NCBI GenBank assembly: GCA_963800415.1
Contig: CAWDBS010000036.1
Coordinates: forward strand, 32,087-96,086
DNA: 64,000 nt
Direction of reading: 5' to 3'
Source of the DNA: Palsa-504 sp963800415
GTDB taxonomy: Bacteria > Actinomycetota > Actinomycetes > Streptosporangiales > Streptosporangiaceae
Part shown: positions 9,151-16,337 of the stretch, piece by piece
How the letters are laid out: every line of letters begins with the position of its first letter
Numbering within the stretch: position 1 is the stretch's first letter
Position numbers and translations under genes: made by a program
Notes under the pieces: model-generated
Seen by the model: only the letters and a program-made list of their open reading frames with translations
What the model was told of the DNA's origin: nothing
Database searches by the model: none

Positions 9151-9240
9151 CTCTTGCCCGTCCTGCGCCACACTTTCGTCACGACCATGCTCGATTCTGG
9201 CGTCGACCTCAGGGACGTCCAGATCGCCGCCCGCCGCTCA
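9151..9240 (+). pseudogene. Tyrosine recombinase (integrase) fragment
   Basis: About 28 codons read LPVLRHTFVTTMLDSGVDLRDVQ and so on, the box II region of phage-type integrases (L-R-H-T-F, where Arg and His are catalytic, then G-V-[DP]-L-x-x-V-Q). The sequence before is unrelated. After IAARR the usual H/W box and catalytic Tyr (typically HADPxTTxxYxR) are missing, because the frame runs into an inverted sigma-factor fragment. It is a relic of an integrated element or transposon. Confidence 0.7.
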
Positions 9241-9630
9241 ACTGCGCAGCTGCGCGTTGAGCCGTGCAAGCACCGTGGCGACGTCACCGGGCTGGTTGAA
9301 CCGGACACCCGAGACGGTCCGCTTGGCCCTGCTGATCCGCTGGGCCATGGTCGCCTCGGGCACGAGGTAGGCCTGCGCGATCTGACGCGTGGTCAGGCCG
9401 CCGACCGCGCGCAGCGTGAGCGCGACGGCCGAAGCCGGTGTCAGGGACGGGTGCGCGCACAGGAAGTACAGCTGGAGCGTGTCGTCCACCACCTCGCCCG
9501 AGCCGGGCATGGGCTCGCCCTCGACGCGTACCTCGCGGTGCCGTCGGGAGGTATCGGCGCGGGCGGCGTCGAGGAACTTACGCCAGGCCACGGTGACCAG
9601 CCAGCCCTCGGGGTGAGGGTCCCGGGCCCG
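9238..9630 (-). pseudogene. ECF-type RNA polymerase sigma factor fragment (ECF42/SigJ-like), truncated at both ends
   Basis: The protein begins inside the region-2/4 linker (DPHPEGWLVTVAWRKFLDAAR), continues through LQLYFLCAHPSLTPASAVAL and the region 4 helix-turn-helix GGLTTRQIAQAYLVPEAT-MAQRISRAKR, and stops shortly after. Intact members, such as the one at 49571, have a complete region 2 and a 200-residue TPR-like C-terminus; both are missing here. The 3' end lies against the integrase fragment, so one rearrangement may have cut both. It is very unlikely to work as a sigma factor. Confidence 0.8.
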
Positions 9631-9659
9631 GCGACAGCGGAAACCCGCCTGACCCGGGC

Positions 9660-9842
9660 TCAGGTGTCGGGGTCGGGATCTGCGTCCGCGATCTCGAGTT
9701 CTGGATCCACCCCGCCTTCCCGGTGCTTTTCTGATGCGCGCATTACGGCCCGCATCTTGGCGAACTCATCGGTGGCCGACATGTCAGGCTCGCTGCCACG
9801 CTGGTCGTCGGCGTCTCCCGGCTCCGGTATGCGGTTACTCAT
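9660..9842 (-). CDS. Small acidic protein, unknown
   Basis: A 60-residue ORF from the ATG at 9842, with a strong GGAGGAGGATC ribosome-binding site 4-9 bases upstream. It is hydrophilic and acidic, with many Asp/Glu/Pro and a short central helix (ATDEFAKMRAVMRASEKHR). It has no recognised domain. The good ribosome-binding site and high third-position GC support translation. Confidence 0.5.
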   Translation of the reverse strand: MSNRIPEPGDADDQRGSEPDMSATDEFAKMRAVMRASEKHREGGVDPELEIADADPDPDT

Positions 9843-10107
9843 GCCAGATCCTCCTCCAGAAGCTGAATTCATGCCCAGCACGGTATCGGGAACCTGACGT
9901 CGCAGCCCGGGCGCCTGGCCAGCGTAGAGAAAAACCGCAGGTAGCCCGCGATTAATTCGTCGCCGGCGTTGGGGATGACGGCCGTTGTCCAGCGCCTGCG
10001 GGTATTGGTGCAGGAGGTGGATGGCGATGGCGCCCTCGCCCATGGCTGAGGCAAGTACAGGTCGCGGCAGGAGGCCCCGGGACCGGGCAAGGTCCTAGCC
10101 GCCGCAG

Positions 10108-10210
10108 TTATCCACATTTCCACAGATCCGCTTATCCACATTTATGCAGAGGGCTGAGCAGCATCTTTGCTCAAATCCTCCACAGGCTTATGCACAGGTT
10201 GTTATCCTGG
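10108..10210 (+). promoter_or_regulatory. Cluster of DnaA-box-like 9-mers
   Basis: Two exact TTATCCACA sequences (10108-10116 and 10132-10140) are the consensus DnaA box. TTATGCACA (10188-10196), TTATGCAGA (10142-10150) and TTATCCTGG (10202-10210) are near matches on the same strand, all within about 100 bp. The stretch is markedly AT-richer than its surroundings. No dnaA, dnaN, rpmH or parAB gene is nearby, so this is not the usual chromosomal origin context. It could be a DnaA-titrating or regulatory site, an origin relic of an integrated element, or coincidence. Confidence 0.5.
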
Positions 10211-10266
10211 CAGGCCGAAGGGCTGCAGGTGAACAGTAGGTGAGCATGAGCCAAAGGAGAAACACT

Positions 10267-10335
10267 GTGACATCGCGTTACCCACCCTCCTGCGGGGGTG
10301 GGCAGGAGGTGACCCTCACGCGCTTCGCCTGCTAG
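10267..10335 (+). CDS. Possible 22-residue leader peptide upstream of the NlpC/P60 gene
   Basis: GTG 10267 is preceded by AAAGGAG at 7 bases and opens a 22-codon frame ending in TAG at 10333-10335, 76 bases before the NlpC/P60 start. The peptide contains two Cys and a Gly-Gly-Gly run. Its codons overlap two competing hairpins, so ribosome movement through it could choose between RNA folds. This is a proposed regulatory ORF: the ribosome-binding site and frame are visible, the role is inferred. Confidence 0.4.
   Translation: MTSRYPPSCGGGQEVTLTRFAC
10281..10309 (+). promoter_or_regulatory. Two mutually exclusive RNA hairpins inside the leader ORF
   Basis: CCCACC (10281-10286) can pair with GGTGGG (10297-10302). 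The overlapping CCTCCTGC (10286-10293) can pair with GCAGGAGG (10302-10309) as an 8-bp stem with an 8-nt loop. The two share bases and cannot form together, the layout of an RNA switch or attenuator. The second sequesters a Shine-Dalgarno-like GCAGGAGG. Confidence 0.5.
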
Positions 10336-10341
10336 CCAGGC

Positions 10342-10378
10342 GGTCCCGGCCAGGTGTTCGCAGCACGCGGCCGGGACC
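10342..10378 (+). promoter_or_regulatory. Strong 10-bp hairpin in the NlpC/P60 leader
   Basis: GGTCCCGGCC (10342-10351) is a perfect inverted repeat of GGCCGGGACC (10369-10378), with a 17-nt loop. It follows directly after the leader ORF stop and lies about 20 bases before the gene's ribosome-binding site. No T-run follows, so it is not a classic terminator, but it may be part of a regulated 5' leader. Confidence 0.6.
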
Positions 10379-10411
10379 TCACGTCGGACCAACCTTAGGA
10401 GGAATCCCGAC

Positions 10412-10939
10412 ATGTTCAGTATGGCAGTTGCCGCCATGCGCAGGCGCAGATTTGTCGCGGCGGCCGCGCTGGTGGCCGCGCTGCTCGCCCCGGCCGCGGC
10501 CACGGCCACCGCAGCTGCCCCGGCGGCGCAGGCTTCGGTGTCCCACTCCGCCGTCACCAGCGGCTACGGCGGGAGCCGGGCGGGCAACGCGGCCCTGAAC
10601 TGGGCCGAACGGCACGCGACAGGCTGCTGGTACTACTACGGCGGGTCCAGCTGCTCCCAGGGCTATGACTGCTCGGGCCTGGTGATGGAGGCCTTCGGCC
10701 ACGGCGCCGGGATCTGGCTGCCCCATTCGACCTACGCGATGCTCGGCAACCCGCACCTGCACTGGATCCCGCTGTCGCAGGCCAAGCGTGGCGACCTGAT
10801 GTTCTACGGCTCCGGGCACGTGGAAATCAACACGATCTGGCATCACCAGACGTTCGGGGCGCATAACTGGGGTCAGCGTACCGGCTGGATCACCTGGGGG
10901 CCGTGGTGGCATCCCACCGCCGCCTACCGGGTCTGGTGA
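10412..10939 (+). CDS. Secreted NlpC/P60-family peptidoglycan endopeptidase
   Basis: Residues 1-42 are a Sec signal: basic RRRRF, then a long Ala/Val/Leu core and an AQA-S cleavage-like site. The mature part is a compact NlpC/P60 domain. It contains the nucleophile Cys87 in YDCSGLVMEAF, the conserved G-D-L-M-F strand (127-131) and the catalytic His136 in GHVEI. The expected activity is cleavage of the stem peptide of peptidoglycan outside the cell. At 175 residues it has no extra binding domain. The ribosome-binding site TTAGGAGG lies 8 bases before ATG 10412. Its leader region (10267-10378) holds a small ORF and hairpins; I found none of the conserved blocks of the c-di-AMP (ydaO) riboswitch that often precedes actinomycete wall hydrolases. 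Confidence 0.9.
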   Translation: MFSMAVAAMRRRRFVAAAALVAALLAPAAATATAAAPAAQASVSHSAVTSGYGGSRAGNAALNWAERHATGCWYYYGGSSCSQGYDCSGLVMEAFGHGAGIWLPHSTYAMLGNPHLHWIPLSQAKRGDLMFYGSGHVEINTIWHHQTFGAHNWGQRTGWITWGPWWHPTAAYRVW

Positions 10940-10984
10940 CCCTCCGGAGAGCGCGCGGGGTTCAGCCCGATTGGCGGCACCAGG

Positions 10985-11464
10985 TCAGGCCCGTGGCGCG
11001 TACTCGATCGAGCGGAACGGCCAGTCGCGTTCCAGCCATGCGCGGACCGCGTGGTAAAGCACCGGGTCGAGTGCGGCACGGTCCGCGCGCACCCAGGAAC
11101 TGACGGCCGCGTGCTGTTCACCTGCGCTGGGCTGGCCCGGGCTGTCGCCGCGCGGCGGGTAGATGTATACGCAGCCGATGACTTCGCCGGTGCTGGTGCT
11201 GAGCACGGTGTAGGTGAATCCGCGGCGTTCGGCGTAGTCCTGCGCGTGGCGTTCGAGGTCGCGCAGATTGTCCGCCAGGCTCATCTGGTGCGGCCAGCCT
11301 GTCCCGGCGAATCCCGGCGTCGCCTGGATGTGGCCGATGCTAGCCGTCCATGCGGCATAGTCAGCGGCGTTGTGCTGAGGCCCGAGCGGTTCCAGCCGGA
11401 ATTCCTCAGCCGTGAGCCCGCCAGGTACCGCGAAATCCACCGGAACGAAGAACTGATCACTCAT
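10985..11464 (-). CDS. GNAT family N-acetyltransferase
   Basis: A 159-residue protein with the GNAT beta-4/beta-5 core YTVLSTSTGEVIGCVYIYP (about residues 85-104), followed by the shorter segment SSWVRADRAALDPVLYHAV, which in GNATs forms the beta-strand and helix around acetyl-CoA. A typical R/Q-x-x-G-x-G/A loop is not obvious, so the cofactor-binding loop is divergent. The substrate is unknown. The 3' end faces the NlpC/P60 gene. Confidence 0.7.
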   Translation of the reverse strand: MSDQFFVPVDFAVPGGLTAEEFRLEPLGPQHNAADYAAWTASIGHIQATPGFAGTGWPHQMSLADNLRDLERHAQDYAERRGFTYTVLSTSTGEVIGCVYIYPPRGDSPGQPSAGEQHAAVSSWVRADRAALDPVLYHAVRAWLERDWPFRSIEYAPRA

Positions 11465-11663
11465 CAGGCGATGTTAGCCGTACGGCCATCGCACCAACCC
11501 CCGGCCCGGCCGCACATGCGATCAGCCCGCTGTTCATAGCGACGCCCCCAGCGGACCCGGCTGACGCTCCGCGGATGAGCCGAGCAGATCAGGGCGATAC
11601 GCATGCACGAGTCCAAGCCCGGAGCCGGGCCGGTAGCGCTGCGTCACTGGTATGGTATGTGGT

Positions 11664-11915
11664 ATGGCGACGAAAAAGGTCACCGTCACGCTCGACGAGG
11701 CCCAGCTCGACCAGATCCGCTCCTTGGTGCAGGCACAGAACGTCCCGAGCGTATCCGGGTTCGTGCAGCACGCCGTCGCAGTTGCCCTGGACGACGTTGC
11801 GGGGTGGGGTGCGATGCTCGCCGAGGCGCTGCGCCAGACCGGCGGCCCGCTGTCCGACGATGAGCGTGTCTGGGCCGATGAGGTGCTCGGCACGAGCACG
11901 CGGCCGGCGGCCTGA
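11664..11915 (+). CDS. Ribbon-helix-helix antitoxin (VapB-like)
   Basis: An 83-residue protein: KKVTVTLDEAQLDQIRSLV at the N-terminus is a ribbon-helix-helix DNA-binding strand and helix, followed by S-V-S-G-F-V-Q-H-A-V-x-x-A-L-D-D. The C-terminal part would neutralise the toxin encoded next. ATG 11664 gives the family N-terminus MATKKVTVTL; the in-frame ATG at 11652 adds four codons. No ribosome-binding site is obvious. Repeated GGTATG units around the start (11650-11667) may be the promoter/operator and the message may be leaderless. Its stop overlaps the toxin start (TGATG), so the pair is translationally coupled. Confidence 0.85.
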   Translation: MATKKVTVTLDEAQLDQIRSLVQAQNVPSVSGFVQHAVAVALDDVAGWGAMLAEALRQTGGPLSDDERVWADEVLGTSTRPAA

Positions 11916-12292
11916 TGCCGGGAGTGACCCTTGACGCTGGCGGTCTGATAGCCCTGGACCGGGATGATCGCCGTGTGGTGGTGCTCCTTGCCCGCGCGCG
12001 AGAGACCGGCACTCGGGTCACCGTGCCAGCCTCCGTGCTGGCCCAGGCCATCCGGCGGCCTGATCGGCAGGTCCGGCTTTCACGGCTGATCCGCCAGCCG
12101 ACCACTGACGTCATCAGCCTAGGCCGGGTGGACGCGACGAATGTCGGCAGGCTGCTGGCAGCCAGCGGGACTTCCGACATCGCCGATGCCCACGTGGTGA
12201 TCTGCGCCCGGCGCGCTGACCAGCCCGTCGTCACCTCAGATCCCGGTGACCTGCGCGAGCTAGACCCTACCCTCAGGCTGATCGCGCTATGA
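11915..12292 (+). CDS. PIN-domain toxin (VapC-like ribonuclease)
   Basis: 125 residues with the PIN acidic pattern: VTLDAGGLIALDRDD (first Asp, about residue 7), a conserved central helix, TSDIADAHVVICAR (Asp pair, about residues 87-91) and VVTSDPGDLREL (last Asp). PIN toxins cleave RNA, often tRNA, using Mg2+ held by these acids. It begins one base inside the antitoxin stop. LDAGGLIAL replaces the more usual LDTSVLIAL. Confidence 0.88.
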   Translation: MPGVTLDAGGLIALDRDDRRVVVLLARARETGTRVTVPASVLAQAIRRPDRQVRLSRLIRQPTTDVISLGRVDATNVGRLLAASGTSDIADAHVVICARRADQPVVTSDPGDLRELDPTLRLIAL

Positions 12293-12661
12293 CAGCCTGG
12301 CTGCAGAACACCAGGAACTCCCGCCAGCACCACCCGGTTCCTGTCACGGCGACAGGCCACCGTCCGTAACCTGCGCGCGTAAGGCCGTGCACACACTCCC
12401 GCCGCGCTGCGGGTCATGCCGATCTCGGTGATCGGTAACGCAATCTTCGCTTTGCCGGCGAGCAGGAGGCTGTGTGGCCTGTTGGTCGTGTGCCTTCGTG
12501 CAGGCGAACCTGGCTCTGGAGCCGGCTGCCGTACTTTCAGGGCGTACGATTTTGTAGCTCGCCAGCGCGGGCTCCGGGCCAGCACCGGGCCGAGCGTACC
12601 GGCGGGTTAGTGAACGCACGGGGGCTTGCCGATGCAGGTTCGGTTTCGAGGAGGGCCGTCG
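12293..12661. other. Intergenic region upstream of tryptophanase
   Basis: No gene recognised. The last 15 bases carry the tnaA ribosome-binding site GAGGAGGGCC. No TnaC-like leader peptide with a Trp codon near the end was found. Confidence 0.45.
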
Positions 12662-14044
12662 ATGGCAGATGAGCCGTACCGGACGATCATTGAGCCGTTC
12701 CGGATCCACTCGGTCGAGCCGATGCGGCTGACCACCCGGGCCGAGCGGGTGGCCGCCCTGGCCGCTGCGGGGAACAACCTGTTCGAGTTGCGGGCCGAGG
12801 ACGTGCTGATCGACCTGCTCACCGACTCCGGGACCGGCGCGATGTCGGCCGAGCAGTGGGCCGGCATCCAGCGCGGCAACGAAGCCTACGCGGGATCTCC
12901 CTCGTTCGGGCGGTTCCGTGCGGCGGTGACCGGCCTGTTCCCGTTCCGGCATGTCCTGCCCACGCACCAGGGCCGGGCCGCGGAGAAGATCTTGTTCACC
13001 GTGACCGGCGGCCCGGGCCGGGTCATCCCGAACAACACCCACTTCGACACCACCCGGGCCAACATCGAGTTCACCGGGGCGCAGGCCGTCGACCTGCCCA
13101 TCCCGGAGGGCCTGCAGCCGGCGCTGCGGCACCCGTTCAAGGGCAACATGGACGTCGCGGCGCTGGACCGGCTGCTCGCCGGGCGGGCCGCCCATGTCCC
13201 GCTGGTGATGCTGACCGTGACGAACAACTCCGGCGGCGGCCAGCCGGTCAGCCTGGCCAACATCAAGGCCGTCCGCGAGGTCTGCGACCGGTACGGCAAG
13301 CCGCTGTTCCTGGATGCCTGCCGGTTCGCGGAGAACGCGTGGTTCATCAAGACCGGCGAGCCCGGCTACGCCGATGTCCCGGTCGCCGGGATCGTCCGGC
13401 AGATGGCGGCCCTGGCGGACGGGATGACGATGTCGGCGAAAAAGGACCCGCTGGCCAACATCGGCGGCTGGCTGGCCCTCAACGACGACAGCCTGGCCGC
13501 GCAGTCCCGCAACCTGGAGATCCTCACTGAGGGCTTCCCCACCTACGGCGGGCTCGCCGGCCGGGACCTGGAGGCGATCGCCCAGGGGCTGAGCGAGTGC
13601 ATCGACGAGGGCTACCTGCGCTACCGGGTGCGCTCGATCGCCTACCTCGGTGAGGCGCTGGAGTCCGCGGGAGTGCCGGTCGTGGTCCCGTTCGGGGGCC
13701 ACGCGGTCTTCATCGACGCGCGCGCCCTGCTGCCGCACCTGGACCCGCTGCACTACCCGGGCCAGGCGCTGGCCTGCGCGCTGTACACCGAAGGCGGAGT
13801 GCGCGCCTGCGAGATCGGAACCGTCATGTTCGGCCTGCGGCCAGATGGCACCGAGGTCCCGGCCGCCATGGACCTGGTCCGTCTGGCCGTCCCCCGCCGC
13901 ACCTACACCCAAAGCCACCTCGACTACGTGACCGAAGCCGTCATCCGGGTGGCCAGCCGGGCAGCCGAGCTGCCCGGCATGCGCATCGTGTCCCAGCCCC
14001 GGCAGCTACGGCACTTCACCGCACGGTTCGCGCCGCTGCCGTGA
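12662..14044 (+). CDS. tnaA: Tryptophanase (L-tryptophan indole-lyase)
   Basis: A 460-residue PLP enzyme splitting L-tryptophan to indole, pyruvate and ammonia. The PLP lysine is in MSAKKD (about residue 262). The aspartate pairing with the PLP ring is in FLDACRFAENA. The beta-eliminating lyase block GGHAVFIDARALLPHL is complete. Two positions separate it from the sister enzyme tyrosine phenol-lyase. Tyrosine phenol-lyases carry T-T-T in the strand where this protein has F-D-T-T. They also use an Arg (R381 in the Citrobacter enzyme) where this protein has Ile in ACEIGT; E. coli TnaA has VEIGS there. It is therefore called tryptophanase. ATG 12662 follows GGAGGG. No permease gene is adjacent. 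Confidence 0.9.
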   Translation: MADEPYRTIIEPFRIHSVEPMRLTTRAERVAALAAAGNNLFELRAEDVLIDLLTDSGTGAMSAEQWAGIQRGNEAYAGSPSFGRFRAAVTGLFPFRHVLPTHQGRAAEKILFTVTGGPGRVIPNNTHFDTTRANIEFTGAQAVDLPIPEGLQPALRHPFKGNMDVAALDRLLAGRAAHVPLVMLTVTNNSGGGQPVSLANIKAVREVCDRYGKPLFLDACRFAENAWFIKTGEPGYADVPVAGIVRQMAALADGMTMSAKKDPLANIGGWLALNDDSLAAQSRNLEILTEGFPTYGGLAGRDLEAIAQGLSECIDEGYLRYRVRSIAYLGEALESAGVPVVVPFGGHAVFIDARALLPHLDPLHYPGQALACALYTEGGVRACEIGTVMFGLRPDGTEVPAAMDLVRLAVPRRTYTQSHLDYVTEAVIRVASRAAELPGMRIVSQPRQLRHFTARFAPLP

Positions 14045-14431
14045 CCCGGGCCGAAGCCGGCACCAGCGGCGACCGATCGCACCGCCGCCCGCGATCGCCT
14101 GCCACCGGCGCACATAGCCTGCTGACCACTCGCGCCCAGGCCACGGGCCGTGCACGCCGTAACCGGCCCGCACCACCGGACAGGCACGCACTCCCGCCCA
14201 ATCTGGCGCGGCAACGTGGTCGTCAGCCCGGTGGTCTGTGATGCGCCCGAACGGGGAATCTGGGTGCGGCACGGGCGTGGCTCGCGCTGCTGGCGCCGGT
14301 TTCCGCACCGGTGAGCGGAGTCCGGTGTGGTCGTGCACGGCCTGGCCGGCGCGGCTGGCCACGCCTTGGCCTTTGTCAGGCGGAGCGGCACCGGCCGCCG
14401 GGAACCCGTGGCCGGGGCGTGATCGCCGTAG
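14045..14431. other. Intergenic region between tnaA and the ABM/MarR pair
   Basis: GC-rich, with no gene having a ribosome-binding site or recognisable motif. It ends at the AT-rich operator/promoter block at 14432. Confidence 0.4.
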
Positions 14432-14503
14432 ATATGTCTCAATGCCGAGATATATATTTCCGAGATAAGAATCTTGACATGGGAACAACGGTTACCTTAG
14501 GTT
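14432..14503 (+). promoter_or_regulatory. Palindromic operator and sigma-70-type promoter for the ABM-MarR operon
   Basis: ATATGTCTC (14432-14440), a 6-nt spacer and GAGATATAT (14447-14455) form a 9-bp inverted repeat with one mismatch. A second GAGATA follows at 14462. Just downstream is TTGACA (14474-14479), 18 bases, then TAGGTT (14498-14503), a good actinomycete -35/-10 pair, with the ABM start 48 bases later. The palindrome sits upstream of the -35, where a MarR protein could bind; autoregulation by the gene at 14816 is an inference. Confidence 0.65.
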
Positions 14504-14550
14504 CACCTGCATGGGGGCAGGCAGCCTCCGCTCCGGGAAGGGGAGACCAC

Positions 14551-14823
14551 ATGAGCGCCACACTTACCGTCCGGCACAACGTCCGCGACTACGCCACATG
14601 GCGGAAGGTCTACGACGATCTCCAGCAGCTGCGGGCCCAGCACGGATGCACCGCGCAGCGGGTGATGCGGATGCCAGAGGACGGCAATGACCTGTTCGTC
14701 ACCCACGAATTCCCCACCGCCGAGCAGGCGGGCAGCTTCGCCCACGACCCCGGGCTGCGCGCCGGGATGCAGGCCGCCGGGGTCGAGGGAGCGCCGCGGA
14801 TCGAGATCTTCACGGATGTCTGA
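14551..14823 (+). CDS. Small ABM-like (antibiotic biosynthesis monooxygenase fold) protein
   Basis: A 90-residue single-domain protein: strand ATLTVRHNVRDYATWRKVYDD, helix, strand CTAQRVMRMPEDGNDLFVTHEF, then TAEQAGSFAHDPGLRAGMQAAGV. This is the dimeric ferredoxin-like fold of ABM/DUF1330-type proteins, including quinol monooxygenases and ligand-binding relatives. The ATG follows GGGGAG by 5 bases. Its last codons overlap the start of the MarR regulator by 8 bases, so both are made from one message. A role in disposing of the ligand sensed by the regulator is plausible but unproven. Confidence 0.8.
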   Translation: MSATLTVRHNVRDYATWRKVYDDLQQLRAQHGCTAQRVMRMPEDGNDLFVTHEFPTAEQAGSFAHDPGLRAGMQAAGVEGAPRIEIFTDV

Positions 14824-15487
14824 ACCGAGCCGTCCGCTGAGGCCGGGCAGGGGCAGCCGCCCCTCCCCGGCCTCGCTCGGCGTGGTCAAGGTTGACGCGG
14901 ATTTCCAGGACGAGTACCCCGGCGGCGACGCTGCCTGCACCGAGGCATACGCGTCCTTGTGCCGCACCGGCGAGGCCCTGCTGGGCGAGCTCGACCGGCA
15001 CATCGCCGCGACGTTCGGCATATCGCAGGCCGCCGCCACGGCACTGGCCGTCATCGACGGGGCCGATACCCCGCTCACCCCCTCCCAGGTCAGTGACCGG
15101 GTCCTGATCGCCTCCGCCACCATGACCGCCACCCTGGACCTGCTGGAGCGCCGCGGGTGGATCCGCCGCGTCCCCAACCCCGCCGACCGGCGCAGTGTCC
15201 TCATCCAGATCACTCCCGACGGCCGCGCGGTCACCGACCAGCTGCTCCCCGGCATCCGCACCATCGAGCGCAGCGTCCTGTCCGCCCTCACCCCCGGCGA
15301 ACGAGCCCACCTGCTGGACCTGCTCGCCAAGATCCTGACCCGGACAGCCGAAGTCGCCGCCGGCCCGCCCGAACCGCTGCACGGCCAGCGCAACCGGCCC
15401 GCCCGGCTCGCCCTCCGGCACGACGCCGAGCCCGGCCCCCCGCCAGCCCCCGGCACCCTCGCAGCCACACCCCAGCGGCACAGCTGA
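14816..15487 (+). CDS. MarR family transcriptional regulator
   Basis: A 223-residue regulator. The winged helix-turn-helix is at about residues 75-140: TPSQVSDRVLIASATMTATLDLLERRGWIRR, then the wing NPADRRSVLIQITPDGR, the standard D-x-R-[RS]-x-x-[IVL]-x-[IVL]-T wing of MarR proteins. Dimer helices flank it. The C-terminal 40 residues are Pro/Arg-rich and probably disordered. The start ATG 14816 lies inside the last codons of the ABM gene (8-base overlap). The palindrome at 14432 is a candidate operator. Confidence 0.9.
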   Translation: MSEPSRPLRPGRGSRPSPASLGVVKVDADFQDEYPGGDAACTEAYASLCRTGEALLGELDRHIAATFGISQAAATALAVIDGADTPLTPSQVSDRVLIASATMTATLDLLERRGWIRRVPNPADRRSVLIQITPDGRAVTDQLLPGIRTIERSVLSALTPGERAHLLDLLAKILTRTAEVAAGPPEPLHGQRNRPARLALRHDAEPGPPPAPGTLAATPQRHS

Positions 15488-15908
15488 ACAACGCACCGGA
15501 ACCCCCAGCCCCGCAGCCCGCGCACGCGGCTACCGCCGAACCCGGATGCCACGCGTAACCGGGTGCGCGGCATGCAACCGGCAGGACGCGGTGACCGTCC
15601 AACCGGCATGAAGGCTGGAAACCTCACGTATCCGTCGTCGTGGACGCCAGGACTTCCAGGTACTCGACTCCGGCCTCAGCCCCAGCCCCCCGCCGGTCTC
15701 GCCCGCCAGCCTCGGACCAGTCACGTACCTCACCGGTCACCCGAACTAACGGAACTGCCGTGCCGTAACGCCCGGTTATAGGGCCTTCGACGCACTCGAA
15801 CCGCTATGCGCGACACCGGTCCGATCGGCGCAAGCCGCAGCTGGCACGCGGATCTGGACATCTTGGCCTAGTTGCCTGGCCGTCCTCCGCGTGATCGGCG
15901 ACGGCCGG
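15488..15908. other. Intergenic region between convergent genes
   Basis: GC-rich sequence between the MarR stop and the HbpS-like stop. No gene or clear terminator hairpin with a T-run was recognised. Confidence 0.4.
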
Positions 15909-16337
15909 TCAGAAGGAGACGAGAGCCGACAGCCCAGCCTGGGCTACCTCCATGTCCTGGCTGTAATGGCCGCCGCTGACGCCGATCCCGCCGGCCACCG
16001 CGTCCCCGATCTTGATCGGGTACCCGCCGCCGAACACGATCAGGCGGTCAATGCCGGGGGCCGCGCCCATGGCAAGCGGCGGATCGTCCTTTACGAAGTC
16101 GTGCCACGCGTCGGTGGCCATGCCGAAGCCGACCGCTGAGTAGGCCTTGTCCTGGGCCACCTGGACGGACAGCAGAGCCGCGCCATCCATGCGGCTGAAC
16201 GCCTTCAGCACCCCGCTGTCGTCCACGATTGCGATCACGAAGGAATGGCCCATCTCCGTCGCCTTCTGCTCCGCCGCCTCGATCATGGCCCTGGCCAGCC
16301 CCGCAGTCACGCTGGGCCGCTCAAATGTCGCTGCCAT
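15909..16337 (-). CDS. HbpS/GlcG-like heme-degrading or sensor protein
   Basis: 142 residues of the GlcG/HbpS (DUF336) fold: MIEAAEQKATEMGHSFVIAIVDDSGVLKAFSRMDGA, the hallmark A-x-x-x-A-x-x-x-x-x-x-x-V-V-D-x-G-x-L-x-x-x-R-M-D, and the conserved C-terminal GGYPI and G-A-V-A-G-G-I-G-V-S-G blocks. Members bind or degrade heme, or occur as accessory proteins in catabolic operons. The start is ATG 16337, preceded by GGAGGTGCGG, inside the upstream gene's last codons (17-base overlap), so it is coupled to the lyase. Confidence 0.88.
   Translation of the reverse strand: MAATFERPSVTAGLARAMIEAAEQKATEMGHSFVIAIVDDSGVLKAFSRMDGAALLSVQVAQDKAYSAVGFGMATDAWHDFVKDDPPLAMGAAPGIDRLIVFGGGYPIKIGDAVAGGIGVSGGHYSQDMEVAQAGLSALVSF

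Noticed and set aside
10216..10411. ydaO (c-di-AMP) riboswitch upstream of the NlpC/P60 gene.
   Set aside because: The conserved sequence blocks that I know for this riboswitch were not found; only a leader ORF and hairpins are visible.
12344..13918. Long open frame (524 codons) on the minus strand.
   Set aside because: It is antisense to tnaA, which has conserved motifs and a ribosome-binding site. The minus frame is low-complexity, a by-product of high GC.
12662..14044. Tyrosine phenol-lyase.
   Set aside because: The Arg and Thr that bind the phenol ring in that enzyme are replaced here by Ile and Asp, as in tryptophanase.
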